Shown here: positions 16,848 to 24,580 of the stretch, piece after piece
Position numbering within the stretch: position 1 is the first letter of the stretch
How the letters are laid out: the number at the start of each line of letters is the position of its first letter
Assembly (NCBI GenBank): GCA_022841705.1
Contig: JALHQZ010000002.1
Location: forward strand, 744,001-808,000
Length of the DNA: 64,000 nucleotides
DNA from: Pirellulales bacterium
GTDB lineage: Bacteria > Planctomycetota > Planctomycetia > Pirellulales > Lacipirellulaceae
Direction of reading: 5' to 3'
Made by a program: the position numbers and the translations under genes
Notes under the pieces: generated by a model
Database searches by the model: none
Seen by the model: only the letters and a program-made list of their open reading frames with translations
What the model was told of the DNA's origin: nothing

Positions 16848-19316
16848 TCACGCCCCGACCGCCAAGCTACGATCGGCCAGCGTGCTCACGGCGACGAGCA
16901 GTTCTTGGGCCTGAATAGGCTTGGCGAGATGCATCTGGAAGCCCTCTCTCAACGCGCGGGTGCGATCTTCCGTGCGGGCGAAGGCGGTGAGTGCAATGGC
17001 GGGAGTACTGCCTCCTTGGGAAGGGTCGAGTTTACGCACTTCGCGAATCAGGTGATAGCCGTCTTGTCCGGGCATGCCGATATCGCTCAGGATTACATGA
17101 AAGCGCTGCGACCGCAGGAGCGTGAGCGCTTGAACCACATTCTCGGCCACCGCGACTTCCGCATGACACTGCATGAGCAGCCGCTGCACAAGTTGGCGGG
17201 CGTCAGCCGCATCATCGACCACCAGCACCCGGAGGCCCCTGAGTTTCACTTCGCCCCGGTCCCCGGTCGCCAGCTGATCGGTCGCCGGATGTTCACGCTG
17301 GGGATCGTCATGAATCGGCATGAGCGGCAAGCTGATGCGAAACGTGGCGCCTTGGTTGATTCCGGGACTTGTCACACTCACCTCGCCCCCGTGCAGGTCA
17401 ACGAGAGATTTGACGATCGAGAGCCCCAGTCCCAAGCCGCCGTGATGCCGGGTGGTCGACGCGTCGACCTGTCGGAAGCGGTCGAACACAATGGGCAAAT
17501 CCTCGGCGGCGATGCCGATGCCGGAATCGATCACGGAGATTTCCACGTGCGAGTTGACCCGCTGGAGCACCACTTCCACGCGCCCCTCCTTGGGTGTGAA
17601 TTTGATGGCGTTGGTGAGCAAATTCCACAGCACCTGCTGAATCCGCATGGGGTCGCCCACGATCGGGCCCGCGTGAGGATCGATCATCTTGCGGAAACGA
17701 ACTTGCCTCGCCTCCGCGGACGGCCGGACCGATTCAAACGACTGTTCCACAACTTTCGGCAGATCGACGGGCTGGACATCGAGCCGAATTTTTCCCGAGA
17801 TAATGCGGCTCATGTCTAGGAGATCGGAGATAAGCTGCGCTTGCAACCACGCGTTGCGTTCGATGGTTTGCAGGCCTTCGCGCTGTTCCTCTACGGGCGA
17901 ATCGCCGAGCAACAGGAGTTGCGCCCAGCCCAAAATAGCGTTGAGCGGCGTGCGTAATTCGTGGGAGAGCGTGGCGAGGAATTCGTCCTTCATCAGGCTC
18001 GCCTGTTCCGCCGCGGCCCGAGCCTTGCGTTCCGCTTCGGCCAAGGTGCGCAGTTCTTGTTCCTGGTTCCGCAGGATCTGCTCGGTGCGGCAGCGTTCGG
18101 TGATGTCGCGCGCCGTTTTCGACAACCCGACGAGCTGGCCCTCTTCGCCCCACAAGGCGCCAACGCTAAGCGAAACGCTCAGGCGGGCGCCATCCTTACG
18201 CTGGCGAATGGTGTCGTAGTGGCTCACGTGTTCCCGCCGTTTAAGCCGGGCGACGATCTCGGCCTCTTCGTTCCGCCGGTCGAGGGGAATGACAAGATTG
18301 ACGGACTGCCCAATTGCTTCGGCGGGCGGGTAGCCAAACATTCGCTCGGCGCCGGAGTTCCAACTGAGAATTGTGCCATCCACGGTGGTGCTAATGATCG
18401 CGTCGTCGGAAGCCTGGACAATTGCCGCCAACCGGCCTTCAGCAGTTGTGGCCTGTTGGGCGTGACGGCTGATTCGTTGCGAGGTCCAGTACAACAAGCC
18501 AAAAAAGAGGAAGATTTGCAAAAGCGCCACAACCGCCACTCCGAAGCTCGTTTCAAAGAGATTAGCTTGTTCACCCACCACACAGAGCCACCCGAGAGTC
18601 CAGGGGATGACGATCACTGGCAGCAGGAGCAGGCGAAAAACTTGCCCCCCCGGATCCTCGCGGCCCATCAGTCTGACGATCCCAATGTCGAACGCCAGCG
18701 CGAGCGTGCCGATGGCCATGCCCAGAATGATGCAGCTCGTTTGCGACGCGATGGCCGTAATCGCGGCGATGCCGTACAAGCTGTCGGCGCCGAACCAGTA
18801 GCCGATCAGCGACAGCAGCGAGATGGCGATCGGCAGGAGCGGGATCACACCTGCCAGCGCTCGCTGTCGGGCATTGCCAGTGAGCAACCCCATGGTGATG
18901 CCCAGCGCGCAGAACGAGATCGAGGCCGGAATACCCATCCGCATGGGTGACAAGGTCATTGCCTGGCCCCATTCGCGGCTCACAATCAGCGTATCGATCC
19001 CCAGATTCACGCCCGCGAGGTGCTCGATGAGCGTGAGCGCCGCGAGCACCACCACGCAGCCAGCCAGCGTTCGAACAATTCGCGTCGCCATCAGGTCCTG
19101 ACGCAGAGCGAACAGGGTCATCGCGGCGCCAAGCAGTACCGAGCAAATGCTCGCATTGGGCATCATCGAGACGCCGTCGCCATCCCAATCGGCAAGCCGT
19201 GGGAGATTGAAGATCCAGCCGCACAGGCTCAGCAGTCCGCCGACCGTCGCCACAACGCCCACGAGCACCGCAACCCGGTGACCCACGATACGGGCACGAT
19301 CATCGGAAGCTGGCAT
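16848..19316 (-). CDS. Membrane hybrid histidine kinase (membrane sensor, PAS, HisKA, HATPase, receiver)
   Basis: 822 aa. About eight hydrophobic helices fill residues 10-290, a MASE-like membrane sensor. A PAS domain follows (IVQASDDAIISTTVDGTILSWNSGAERMFGY), then a coiled linker, HisKA with the phospho-acceptor His452 in SHELRTPLNAILGW, and HATPase_c with N box (NLLTNAIKF), G1 (DSGIGI) and G2 (GGLGLGLSIVKSLVDLHGG). A C-terminal receiver has Asp745 in VILSDIGMPG and the Lys of HLAKPI. GGAG lies just upstream of ATG 19316, which fixes the start. No response regulator with an output domain is adjacent, so it probably passes phosphate through a phosphotransfer protein. The surrounding stress genes make them likely targets (inference). 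Confidence 0.93.
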   Translation of the reverse strand: MPASDDRARIVGHRVAVLVGVVATVGGLLSLCGWIFNLPRLADWDGDGVSMMPNASICSVLLGAAMTLFALRQDLMATRIVRTLAGCVVVLAALTLIEHLAGVNLGIDTLIVSREWGQAMTLSPMRMGIPASISFCALGITMGLLTGNARQRALAGVIPLLPIAISLLSLIGYWFGADSLYGIAAITAIASQTSCIILGMAIGTLALAFDIGIVRLMGREDPGGQVFRLLLLPVIVIPWTLGWLCVVGEQANLFETSFGVAVVALLQIFLFFGLLYWTSQRISRHAQQATTAEGRLAAIVQASDDAIISTTVDGTILSWNSGAERMFGYPPAEAIGQSVNLVIPLDRRNEEAEIVARLKRREHVSHYDTIRQRKDGARLSVSLSVGALWGEEGQLVGLSKTARDITERCRTEQILRNQEQELRTLAEAERKARAAAEQASLMKDEFLATLSHELRTPLNAILGWAQLLLLGDSPVEEQREGLQTIERNAWLQAQLISDLLDMSRIISGKIRLDVQPVDLPKVVEQSFESVRPSAEARQVRFRKMIDPHAGPIVGDPMRIQQVLWNLLTNAIKFTPKEGRVEVVLQRVNSHVEISVIDSGIGIAAEDLPIVFDRFRQVDASTTRHHGGLGLGLSIVKSLVDLHGGEVSVTSPGINQGATFRISLPLMPIHDDPQREHPATDQLATGDRGEVKLRGLRVLVVDDAADARQLVQRLLMQCHAEVAVAENVVQALTLLRSQRFHVILSDIGMPGQDGYHLIREVRKLDPSQGGSTPAIALTAFARTEDRTRALREGFQMHLAKPIQAQELLVAVSTLADRSLAVGA

Positions 19317-19610
19317 AGCTATCTCCGAACTGCAGAAGAGGAACACCAATCGGGGGGTGAGTTCCCACCTAACCAAACCCACTGCGCTCAGCGAGTGGGT
19401 CGCGGTTGGGTGATGAAGCGCAAAAAAGTAGACGCTGGAACAGAAGCAGTGAGTTGCAGCGGCTCACTCTCCTGCCCCAACGTCTACGAGTTTAACGACG
19501 ATTGTTGGGCTGATGCCAGATGTTGGCGTCGACTCACTTGCAGTTACGGTTTGCACGCTGCAATGCCTACCGGTCACGAATAATCACTCGCTTGGTGTCA
19601 ATGGCGGGTA

Positions 19611-20573
19611 TTAGTCTCGGGTCGCTTCACCGATGAACCCGCCAATGGCAGCCCCTTCGCGGCCGCCGATCGCCCCGCCGATGACGGCGCCGGTGCGACC
19701 TTCACGACTTCCACCGTAAAACCCGCCCCGATAACCACGATAGCCTGTGCCATAGCGCTGACCGCCGTAGCCGTAACCATAGCCGCGGTTCCCGTAACCA
19801 TACGGCTGATTGCCGTAGTAATACGATTGTTGGCGGTACGAATAGGGACCGTATCCTGCGCTGCGATCATTGTAGTATCCATAGTCGCGCGAATCGTTTC
19901 GATAACTGCGCGTCCGATATCCGCGATCTTCGAACCGCGCGTTGTCGTAGTCACGGCGCTGTGGCGTGGTTTGAACCGCTGCGGGCCGACGGAAGTTATT
20001 GCGGTCGTAGCGGGACCACTGACCATCGCGGTAGTAGCTCCAGGTGCGATCGTCGTTCCAGTACCACCATTCGTTATTGTGGCGCCGATAGCGGTCACGC
20101 TGGGAAAGGTTCGACGAACGCGAGGAACTAGCACTCAAGCGACCAGCTTCACCGCTTTGCGCTGGTTGATTTCGGTACTGTTGGTTTCGTTGGTCTTCGG
20201 GGTCTCGAGTTCCTCGATTCTGAGTTTGATTTTGGAGATCTCTCGTCTGTTGGTTTTGAGCTTCGAGGTTTTCGCGCTGGGTCTGTTGGTTCAAAAGACC
20301 TTGGTTCAACTCGTTCTGAGTGCGTTGGTTTTGAGTTCGTTGGTTTTGATTTTGTTCGCTTTGAATCTGTTGATTTTGGGTTTGGGCGTTATCAGCGGAA
20401 CCCGCGACGGAGCTTGATGATGAAGTGCCCGCGCCACCGGTCTGCGCCGATGTCCCGGCACCACCACTCGGGGACGAACCACCCGCCCCGCCGCTCGGAG
20501 AGGAGGATTGACCAGCTGATTGGAGTGCGAAAGCAAACGACAGCCCCGCGACTGTGAAAAATCGAAGTAGCAT
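19611..20573 (-). CDS. Secreted low-complexity protein with Q/N-rich and Tyr/Gly-rich regions
   Basis: 320 aa. A signal peptide (MLLRFFTVAGLSFAFALQSAGQ) is followed by a Ser/Gly region with repeated SGGAG units. Then come about 90 residues made almost only of Gln, Asn, Thr, Glu and Arg (NQRTQNQRTQNELNQG style), a short WWYWNDDRTWSYYRDGQW element, and a Tyr/Gly/Arg-rich stretch (GYGYGYGGQRYG). It ends in a glycine-zipper-like helix (AVIGGAIGGREGAAIGGFIG). GGGAG lies 7 nt before ATG 20573. No enzyme domain is visible. Possibly a surface or matrix protein able to self-assemble (inference from composition only). Confidence 0.8.
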   Translation of the reverse strand: MLLRFFTVAGLSFAFALQSAGQSSSPSGGAGGSSPSGGAGTSAQTGGAGTSSSSSVAGSADNAQTQNQQIQSEQNQNQRTQNQRTQNELNQGLLNQQTQRENLEAQNQQTRDLQNQTQNRGTRDPEDQRNQQYRNQPAQSGEAGRLSASSSRSSNLSQRDRYRRHNNEWWYWNDDRTWSYYRDGQWSRYDRNNFRRPAAVQTTPQRRDYDNARFEDRGYRTRSYRNDSRDYGYYNDRSAGYGPYSYRQQSYYYGNQPYGYGNRGYGYGYGGQRYGTGYRGYRGGFYGGSREGRTGAVIGGAIGGREGAAIGGFIGEATRD

Positions 20574-20904
20574 GGGACAGCTCCCTGATTCGAGTAGGTG
20601 CGGTGAGGGAAATTCCTCCCCGCACGAGAATGGTGAAGGCAATGTTTACGCTGATGCAAACCTCATGCCCCAGAGTGTCTCCACCCCTGGTGGGCAAAGA
20701 CTACGGCTCCTAATGCTGGCTGCTCGTCAGGAAACATGAAAATCATCGTTCGGATGGTTTCTTCCCGAGCATAGTGGCCGCTTCCCGTTCACTCCCGTGC
20801 CGTTATCGGTGCGGCTTTAAGGCAGGAACTGCAACCCGCTGACGGCACGGCAATTGCCCGAGCGGAGGCAGAACACCATTTTTCCTTTTGTCAGGCGACA
20901 TCTC
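20574..20904. other. Divergent intergenic region, no gene seen
   Basis: 331 bp between the low-complexity gene and the SDR gene, which are transcribed away from each other. It must carry both promoters, but I find no convincing -35/-10 pair, no RNA gene and no clear repeat. Confidence 0.5.
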
Positions 20905-21693
20905 ATGCACGACCACCCGCTCGCTCGTCGCACTTGCCTCATCACCGGCGCCGGCTCGGGTATTGGCCGCGCGATGGCGCTGCAGTTTGCCCATGACGGC
21001 GCCGAGGTGGCGCTGGTCGGGCGCAGCGCGGACGAGCTGGAAGCGGTCGCCAAGCAGATTCGCGACTCGGGCGGAATCGCCGAAGCCTTCGTTGCCGATG
21101 TGACCGATGCCCCCGGGATGGCCGACATCGTGGAACGGGTTGTTGCCCAATGGGGACCGATCAAAGTGGCCGTGGCGAACGCGGGGGCGAACGGTGTGTG
21201 GGCGCCGCTGGACAAACTCTCGGTCGCCGATTTTCGCGAGACGCTCGATAACAACCTCACCGGCACGTTCATCACACTCAAGGTTGTCTACCCAGCCATG
21301 AAGATGCACGGGGGGTCGATGATCGTGGTCTCCTCGATTAATGGCACGCGCATTTACAGCAATCGCGGTAGCCATGCCTACTCGAGTTCTAAAGCGGGGC
21401 AAGTGGCGCTGGTCAAGACGCTGGCGCCGGAGCTAGGCCTCGACAACATTCGCATCAATGCGATTTGCCCCGGCGCGATCGATACTCCCATCCACGACAA
21501 GACCGTGCGGCAGGGTGTCGAGGATCCGAATGGTGAGTGCGCCGATCCTCATACCGCAATTCCGCTGACCGACAATCGCCCCGGCGAGCCCGAACAAGTG
21601 GCCAAGCTGGCACGCTTCCTCGCCAGCGACGACGCGCAGCATATCACGGGGGCTGTCATCCACATCGATGGCGCCCAATCCCTGGGCGGTTAG
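20905..21693 (+). CDS. Short-chain dehydrogenase/reductase
   Basis: 262 aa classical SDR: CLITGAGSGIGRAMALQFAHDGAEV (NAD(P) binding), ANAGANG, catalytic Ser in VSSINGTR, YSSSKAGQVALVK with Tyr and Lys, and CPGAIDTPIHD. A C-terminal PEQVAKLARFLASDDAQHITGAVIHIDGAQSLGG block is usual for the family. ATG 20905 is preferred to 20854, which adds 17 unconserved residues. Substrate unknown; glucose-dehydrogenase-like SDRs are the nearest type by motif. It is convergent with the PNPOx-like gene, 20 nt apart. Confidence 0.88.
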   Translation: MHDHPLARRTCLITGAGSGIGRAMALQFAHDGAEVALVGRSADELEAVAKQIRDSGGIAEAFVADVTDAPGMADIVERVVAQWGPIKVAVANAGANGVWAPLDKLSVADFRETLDNNLTGTFITLKVVYPAMKMHGGSMIVVSSINGTRIYSNRGSHAYSSSKAGQVALVKTLAPELGLDNIRINAICPGAIDTPIHDKTVRQGVEDPNGECADPHTAIPLTDNRPGEPEQVAKLARFLASDDAQHITGAVIHIDGAQSLGG

Positions 21694-21713
21694 CACTCAG
21701 GAGAACTGGGCGG

Positions 21714-22205
21714 CTAACGCACCGCGAACTTTCCATGCTCTGTTTCATCGTTCGTCGGCCGATCGCCCGTCAAGTACGCAACGCCCGCTTTGATGAGATA
21801 CTTGATCGAGTTCGTCCCGCTGTTGTCCCAGAACTCGACCTCTTCGACTCGCACTTCCAAGAGGGTGATGTTGGGATCATCGGGGCCGGCAGGAAACCAC
21901 ACGCGCATCGGTTCACTCCACAGCTCCGCGACCTTGTTCGAACTGGTGTTCACCACAGCTCGCCCGGTGAGCGAAACATACTTGCCTCCCTCCTGAATCG
22001 TTAAGCAGACGCGCGGGTCGGTCTCGATTTCGACCAGCTTGAACGACCGCCGATCAGTCGCGAACCAAACCGTTCCGTCGGCCGCGACTTCGGCAATCGC
22101 CATCGGACGGCCGCGCATTTCGCCATCGGTAGTGCGGGTCACGAGCATGGCGTTGGAAACGCCCTCAAGTAATTCGGTCAGCCGATGTTCTAGAGCAGCA
22201 TTCAT
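21714..22205 (-). CDS. PNPOx-like split-barrel flavoprotein (general stress protein 26 type)
   Basis: 163 aa. Split-barrel fold of the pyridoxamine-phosphate-oxidase-like family: AMLVTRTTDGEMRGRPMAIAEV, TVWFATDRRSFKLVEIETDPRVCLTI, YVSLTGRAVV and a WFPAGPDDPNITLLEVRVEEVEFWD block that marks the stress-protein-26/YdaG subgroup. These bind FMN or F420 and are induced by stress; true vitamin B6 synthesis is unlikely because the PNPOx C-terminal signature is absent. AGAAGG lies upstream of ATG 22205. Confidence 0.87.
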   Translation of the reverse strand: MNAALEHRLTELLEGVSNAMLVTRTTDGEMRGRPMAIAEVAADGTVWFATDRRSFKLVEIETDPRVCLTIQEGGKYVSLTGRAVVNTSSNKVAELWSEPMRVWFPAGPDDPNITLLEVRVEEVEFWDNSGTNSIKYLIKAGVAYLTGDRPTNDETEHGKFAVR

Positions 22206-22387
22206 AGTGATTTTGCCTTCTGGTTAGTTCCTCTGGGTTGGTGTGTGCAGGGCGATGATCGCAAAACTTGTACCGACCCCCTGCTGACTCAGAACGAGTC
22301 GGTATGCAACTTGCCTAAGAGAAACTCTAGTGGTCGGTGCGCGACGTTCGCACCGGCGATTGCACTTTCACGCAGGAGGAACAAACC

Positions 22388-22957
22388 ATGAAATCTCAGC
22401 CTCGAAAAAGAGCTGATCGCGAACCTGTTACTGATCCCAACCGTGATCCCGTCACCGGCGAGCCTGGTTCGCATCCCGTTGGTGTGGGCGTTGGCGCCGC
22501 GATTGGGGGCGCTGGGACCGGAGCTCTCGCCGGCGCAGTGGCTGGACCGATTGGCGCTGGTGTTGGCGCCGTTGTGGGGGGAATTGTCGGCGCCATGACC
22601 GGTAAGGCGGTTGCCGAAGATTTCAATCCCACAGACGAAAGCGCCTACTGGCGCGATGAATACCGCAACCGCGACTACTACGATCCCGATCTTGACTATG
22701 CGGCCGACTACGAGCCCGCCTACCGCTACGGCTGGGAAGCGCGGAGTCGCTACGCCGATCGTGACTGGGTGGATGTCGAACCCGAACTGGAGCGCGATTG
22801 GCGGTCCCGTGCTGGAACGTCATCACTGCAGTGGGACCGGGCTCGGTCCGCGTCCTACGATGCATGGCAACGCCTCAGCGAGCCGCGGGAGAAAAGCCAA
22901 CTCGACGAGGAAGATTTCGATGATGGCTCGACCACGCAGCCAATTCGTCCCCGCTAG
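22388..22957 (+). CDS. Glycine-zipper stress-type protein
   Basis: 189 aa. A hydrophilic start (PVTDPNRDPVTGEPGSHPVG) leads to a long glycine-zipper membrane-active helix pair with alternating Gly and Ala (GALAGAVAGPIGAGVGAVVGGIVGAMTG is the core, about residues 35-75). Then comes an acidic Tyr-rich part with AYWRDEYRNRDYYDPD and YEPAYRYGWEA, a pattern common in bacterial stress proteins that follow catalase or DUF4142 genes. AGGAGG lies 8 nt before ATG 22388. It may insert in or coat membranes (inference from composition). Confidence 0.83.
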   Translation: MKSQPRKRADREPVTDPNRDPVTGEPGSHPVGVGVGAAIGGAGTGALAGAVAGPIGAGVGAVVGGIVGAMTGKAVAEDFNPTDESAYWRDEYRNRDYYDPDLDYAADYEPAYRYGWEARSRYADRDWVDVEPELERDWRSRAGTSSLQWDRARSASYDAWQRLSEPREKSQLDEEDFDDGSTTQPIRPR

Positions 22958-22977
22958 GTTGAGGTCCTTTACGCAGC

Positions 22978-23009
22978 AGCCCTTCGGCGGCCTGCCCGCC
23001 GAGGGGCTG
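22978..23009. terminator. Hairpin between convergent genes
   Basis: CAGCCCTTCGGC (22978-22989) pairs with GCCGAGGGGCTG (22998-23009) with one G-U. It lies between the Gly-zipper and GH130 genes, which converge. There is no strong T-run, so it may only stabilise 3' ends. Confidence 0.5.
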
Positions 23010-23014
23010 TTCGT

Positions 23015-24466
23015 TCATGCGCGGGTCATGGCGCCGAGCAGGGCATCCAGGCTCACCATCCCGAAGGTGCTCGCTTGGTCCGACATGGCGTAGGGGATGA
23101 TCAGCGTATCGCCATGCAATTGCCCGCCGCAACTGTAGACCACGTTCGGTACATAGCCTTCGCGTTCATTATCGTTCGGCACCAAAATGGGCTCCGTCAT
23201 TCGGGCAATCACCCGCGTCGGATTGTCCCGGTCAAGCAGAATCGCGCCCATAGTGTACCGCCGCATGGGACCCACGCCGTGAGTTATCACCAACCAGCCA
23301 GCGTCCGTCTCGATCGGTGAGCCACAGTTACCCACCTGCACAAACTCCCATGGGAACGTGGGTTTGATGAGCACGTCGCGGGTGTACCAAAAATGGAGCA
23401 TGTCGGAAAACATGATGGACATGTTCTCGCCATCCTGCCGAGAGATCATCGCGTAGTGGCCGTTGATGCGGCGGGGAAAAATCGCAAATCCTTTGTTGCG
23501 GACTTCCGGCCCGTTAAGCGTGGAAATCTTGAACCGCACGAAGTCCCGCGTCTCGAGGAGCTGAGGGAGCGTCACGCGGCCATCGTACGCCGTGTACGTG
23601 GCGTAGTAGGTGGTTTGGCCATCTTCTTCGCGAAACTCGACAAATCGTGCATCCTCAATGCCGTTAGTTTCACTCGGTGCGAACGGAAAGATCACGCGTT
23701 CCGAAAGGTCTTGGAATTGCGAATAGAACACCTCGTAGTTGGAGCGCGCAAGGTGCAAGATCGAATGCAGAGTTGGCTCCCACTCGCTGGCCCGCGGCCG
23801 ATACTGCCGCAACAGATCGCGACTGATGTCCTGCAACTGGCCGAGCGTGAACGTCTCCTCAAGATTAGACATCAGCAGCATCACGAACTCATTGGCGAGT
23901 CCCAGCTCGGTGAGCTTGCGCTCAAAAAGGGGCTTCTCGTAGAGTGAGTTCGGCTCGACATCCGGCACGGTGACGAACCGTGACGGTTCATCAATTTGAA
24001 TGTGGTTCTGCTCGTCGATCGTGCCCGATCGAAACACGATCGACGAGATGTGCCCTTCGCCTGTGGCCCGCAAGCTAAGGATGAACCGCTTGCCTCCCGG
24101 CGGCGCTTTCGATTGGTCCGGGTGCCAGATGAGGCTGGGGTTAAACAGCGCTGCGGATTCCAGCGAATACTCCTGCGTAAAGTAAGCGCCGATCAGATGT
24201 CGACGGTTATCGTCGATCTTCTGGTCGGTGAGCATCCCCTCGCGAACGTGCGCAAACCGCTTGAGAAAAAATGGCAACAGCCGATGGTGCCGGCCGCGAA
24301 AATGATCGAGCACTTCCGTGAGCGCTCTTTCGACTTGAGCGTCGCTGAGCGCCATCACCCGGGCGATGATCCGCACGGCCCGCTGCGAATCGGCCGGATT
24401 GAAGGCGCGAAACATGACCCGCGAACTATCGGGCCGCAGAATGACGTTGGTTCGCGAAACAATCAT
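23015..24466 (-). CDS. Glycoside hydrolase family 130 (mannoside phosphorylase type)
   Basis: 483 aa. Five-bladed propeller family whose members phosphorolyse or hydrolyse beta-mannosides. The hallmark NGIEDARFVEF (with the general-acid Asp), ESAALFNPSLIWHPD, TYYATYTAYDG and VGNCGSPIETDAGWLVITHGVGPMRRYTMGAILLD are all present. The N-terminal 100 residues are an added helical part, which suits the larger GH130 subgroups. ATG 24466 is preferred to TTG 24475. It sits 114 nt downstream of a GT4 glycosyltransferase on the same strand; the pair likely acts on one mannose-containing oligosaccharide or glycan (inference). Confidence 0.9.
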   Translation of the reverse strand: MIVSRTNVILRPDSSRVMFRAFNPADSQRAVRIIARVMALSDAQVERALTEVLDHFRGRHHRLLPFFLKRFAHVREGMLTDQKIDDNRRHLIGAYFTQEYSLESAALFNPSLIWHPDQSKAPPGGKRFILSLRATGEGHISSIVFRSGTIDEQNHIQIDEPSRFVTVPDVEPNSLYEKPLFERKLTELGLANEFVMLLMSNLEETFTLGQLQDISRDLLRQYRPRASEWEPTLHSILHLARSNYEVFYSQFQDLSERVIFPFAPSETNGIEDARFVEFREEDGQTTYYATYTAYDGRVTLPQLLETRDFVRFKISTLNGPEVRNKGFAIFPRRINGHYAMISRQDGENMSIMFSDMLHFWYTRDVLIKPTFPWEFVQVGNCGSPIETDAGWLVITHGVGPMRRYTMGAILLDRDNPTRVIARMTEPILVPNDNEREGYVPNVVYSCGGQLHGDTLIIPYAMSDQASTFGMVSLDALLGAMTRA

Positions 24467-24580
24467 GCGCTGCAATTGGGAGTCAGGGGAGTTTGAAATC
24501 GTCGGCCGCTGAGGGTGTGGCTGCTAGTGGATTGTCACACCGGTTTTTTGGGCGCCACGAGCTTTGGCTATGACAATTCA

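Noticed and set aside
17961..18950. 329-aa plus-strand frame across the histidine kinase
   Set aside because: Antisense shadow of PAS/HisKA regions.
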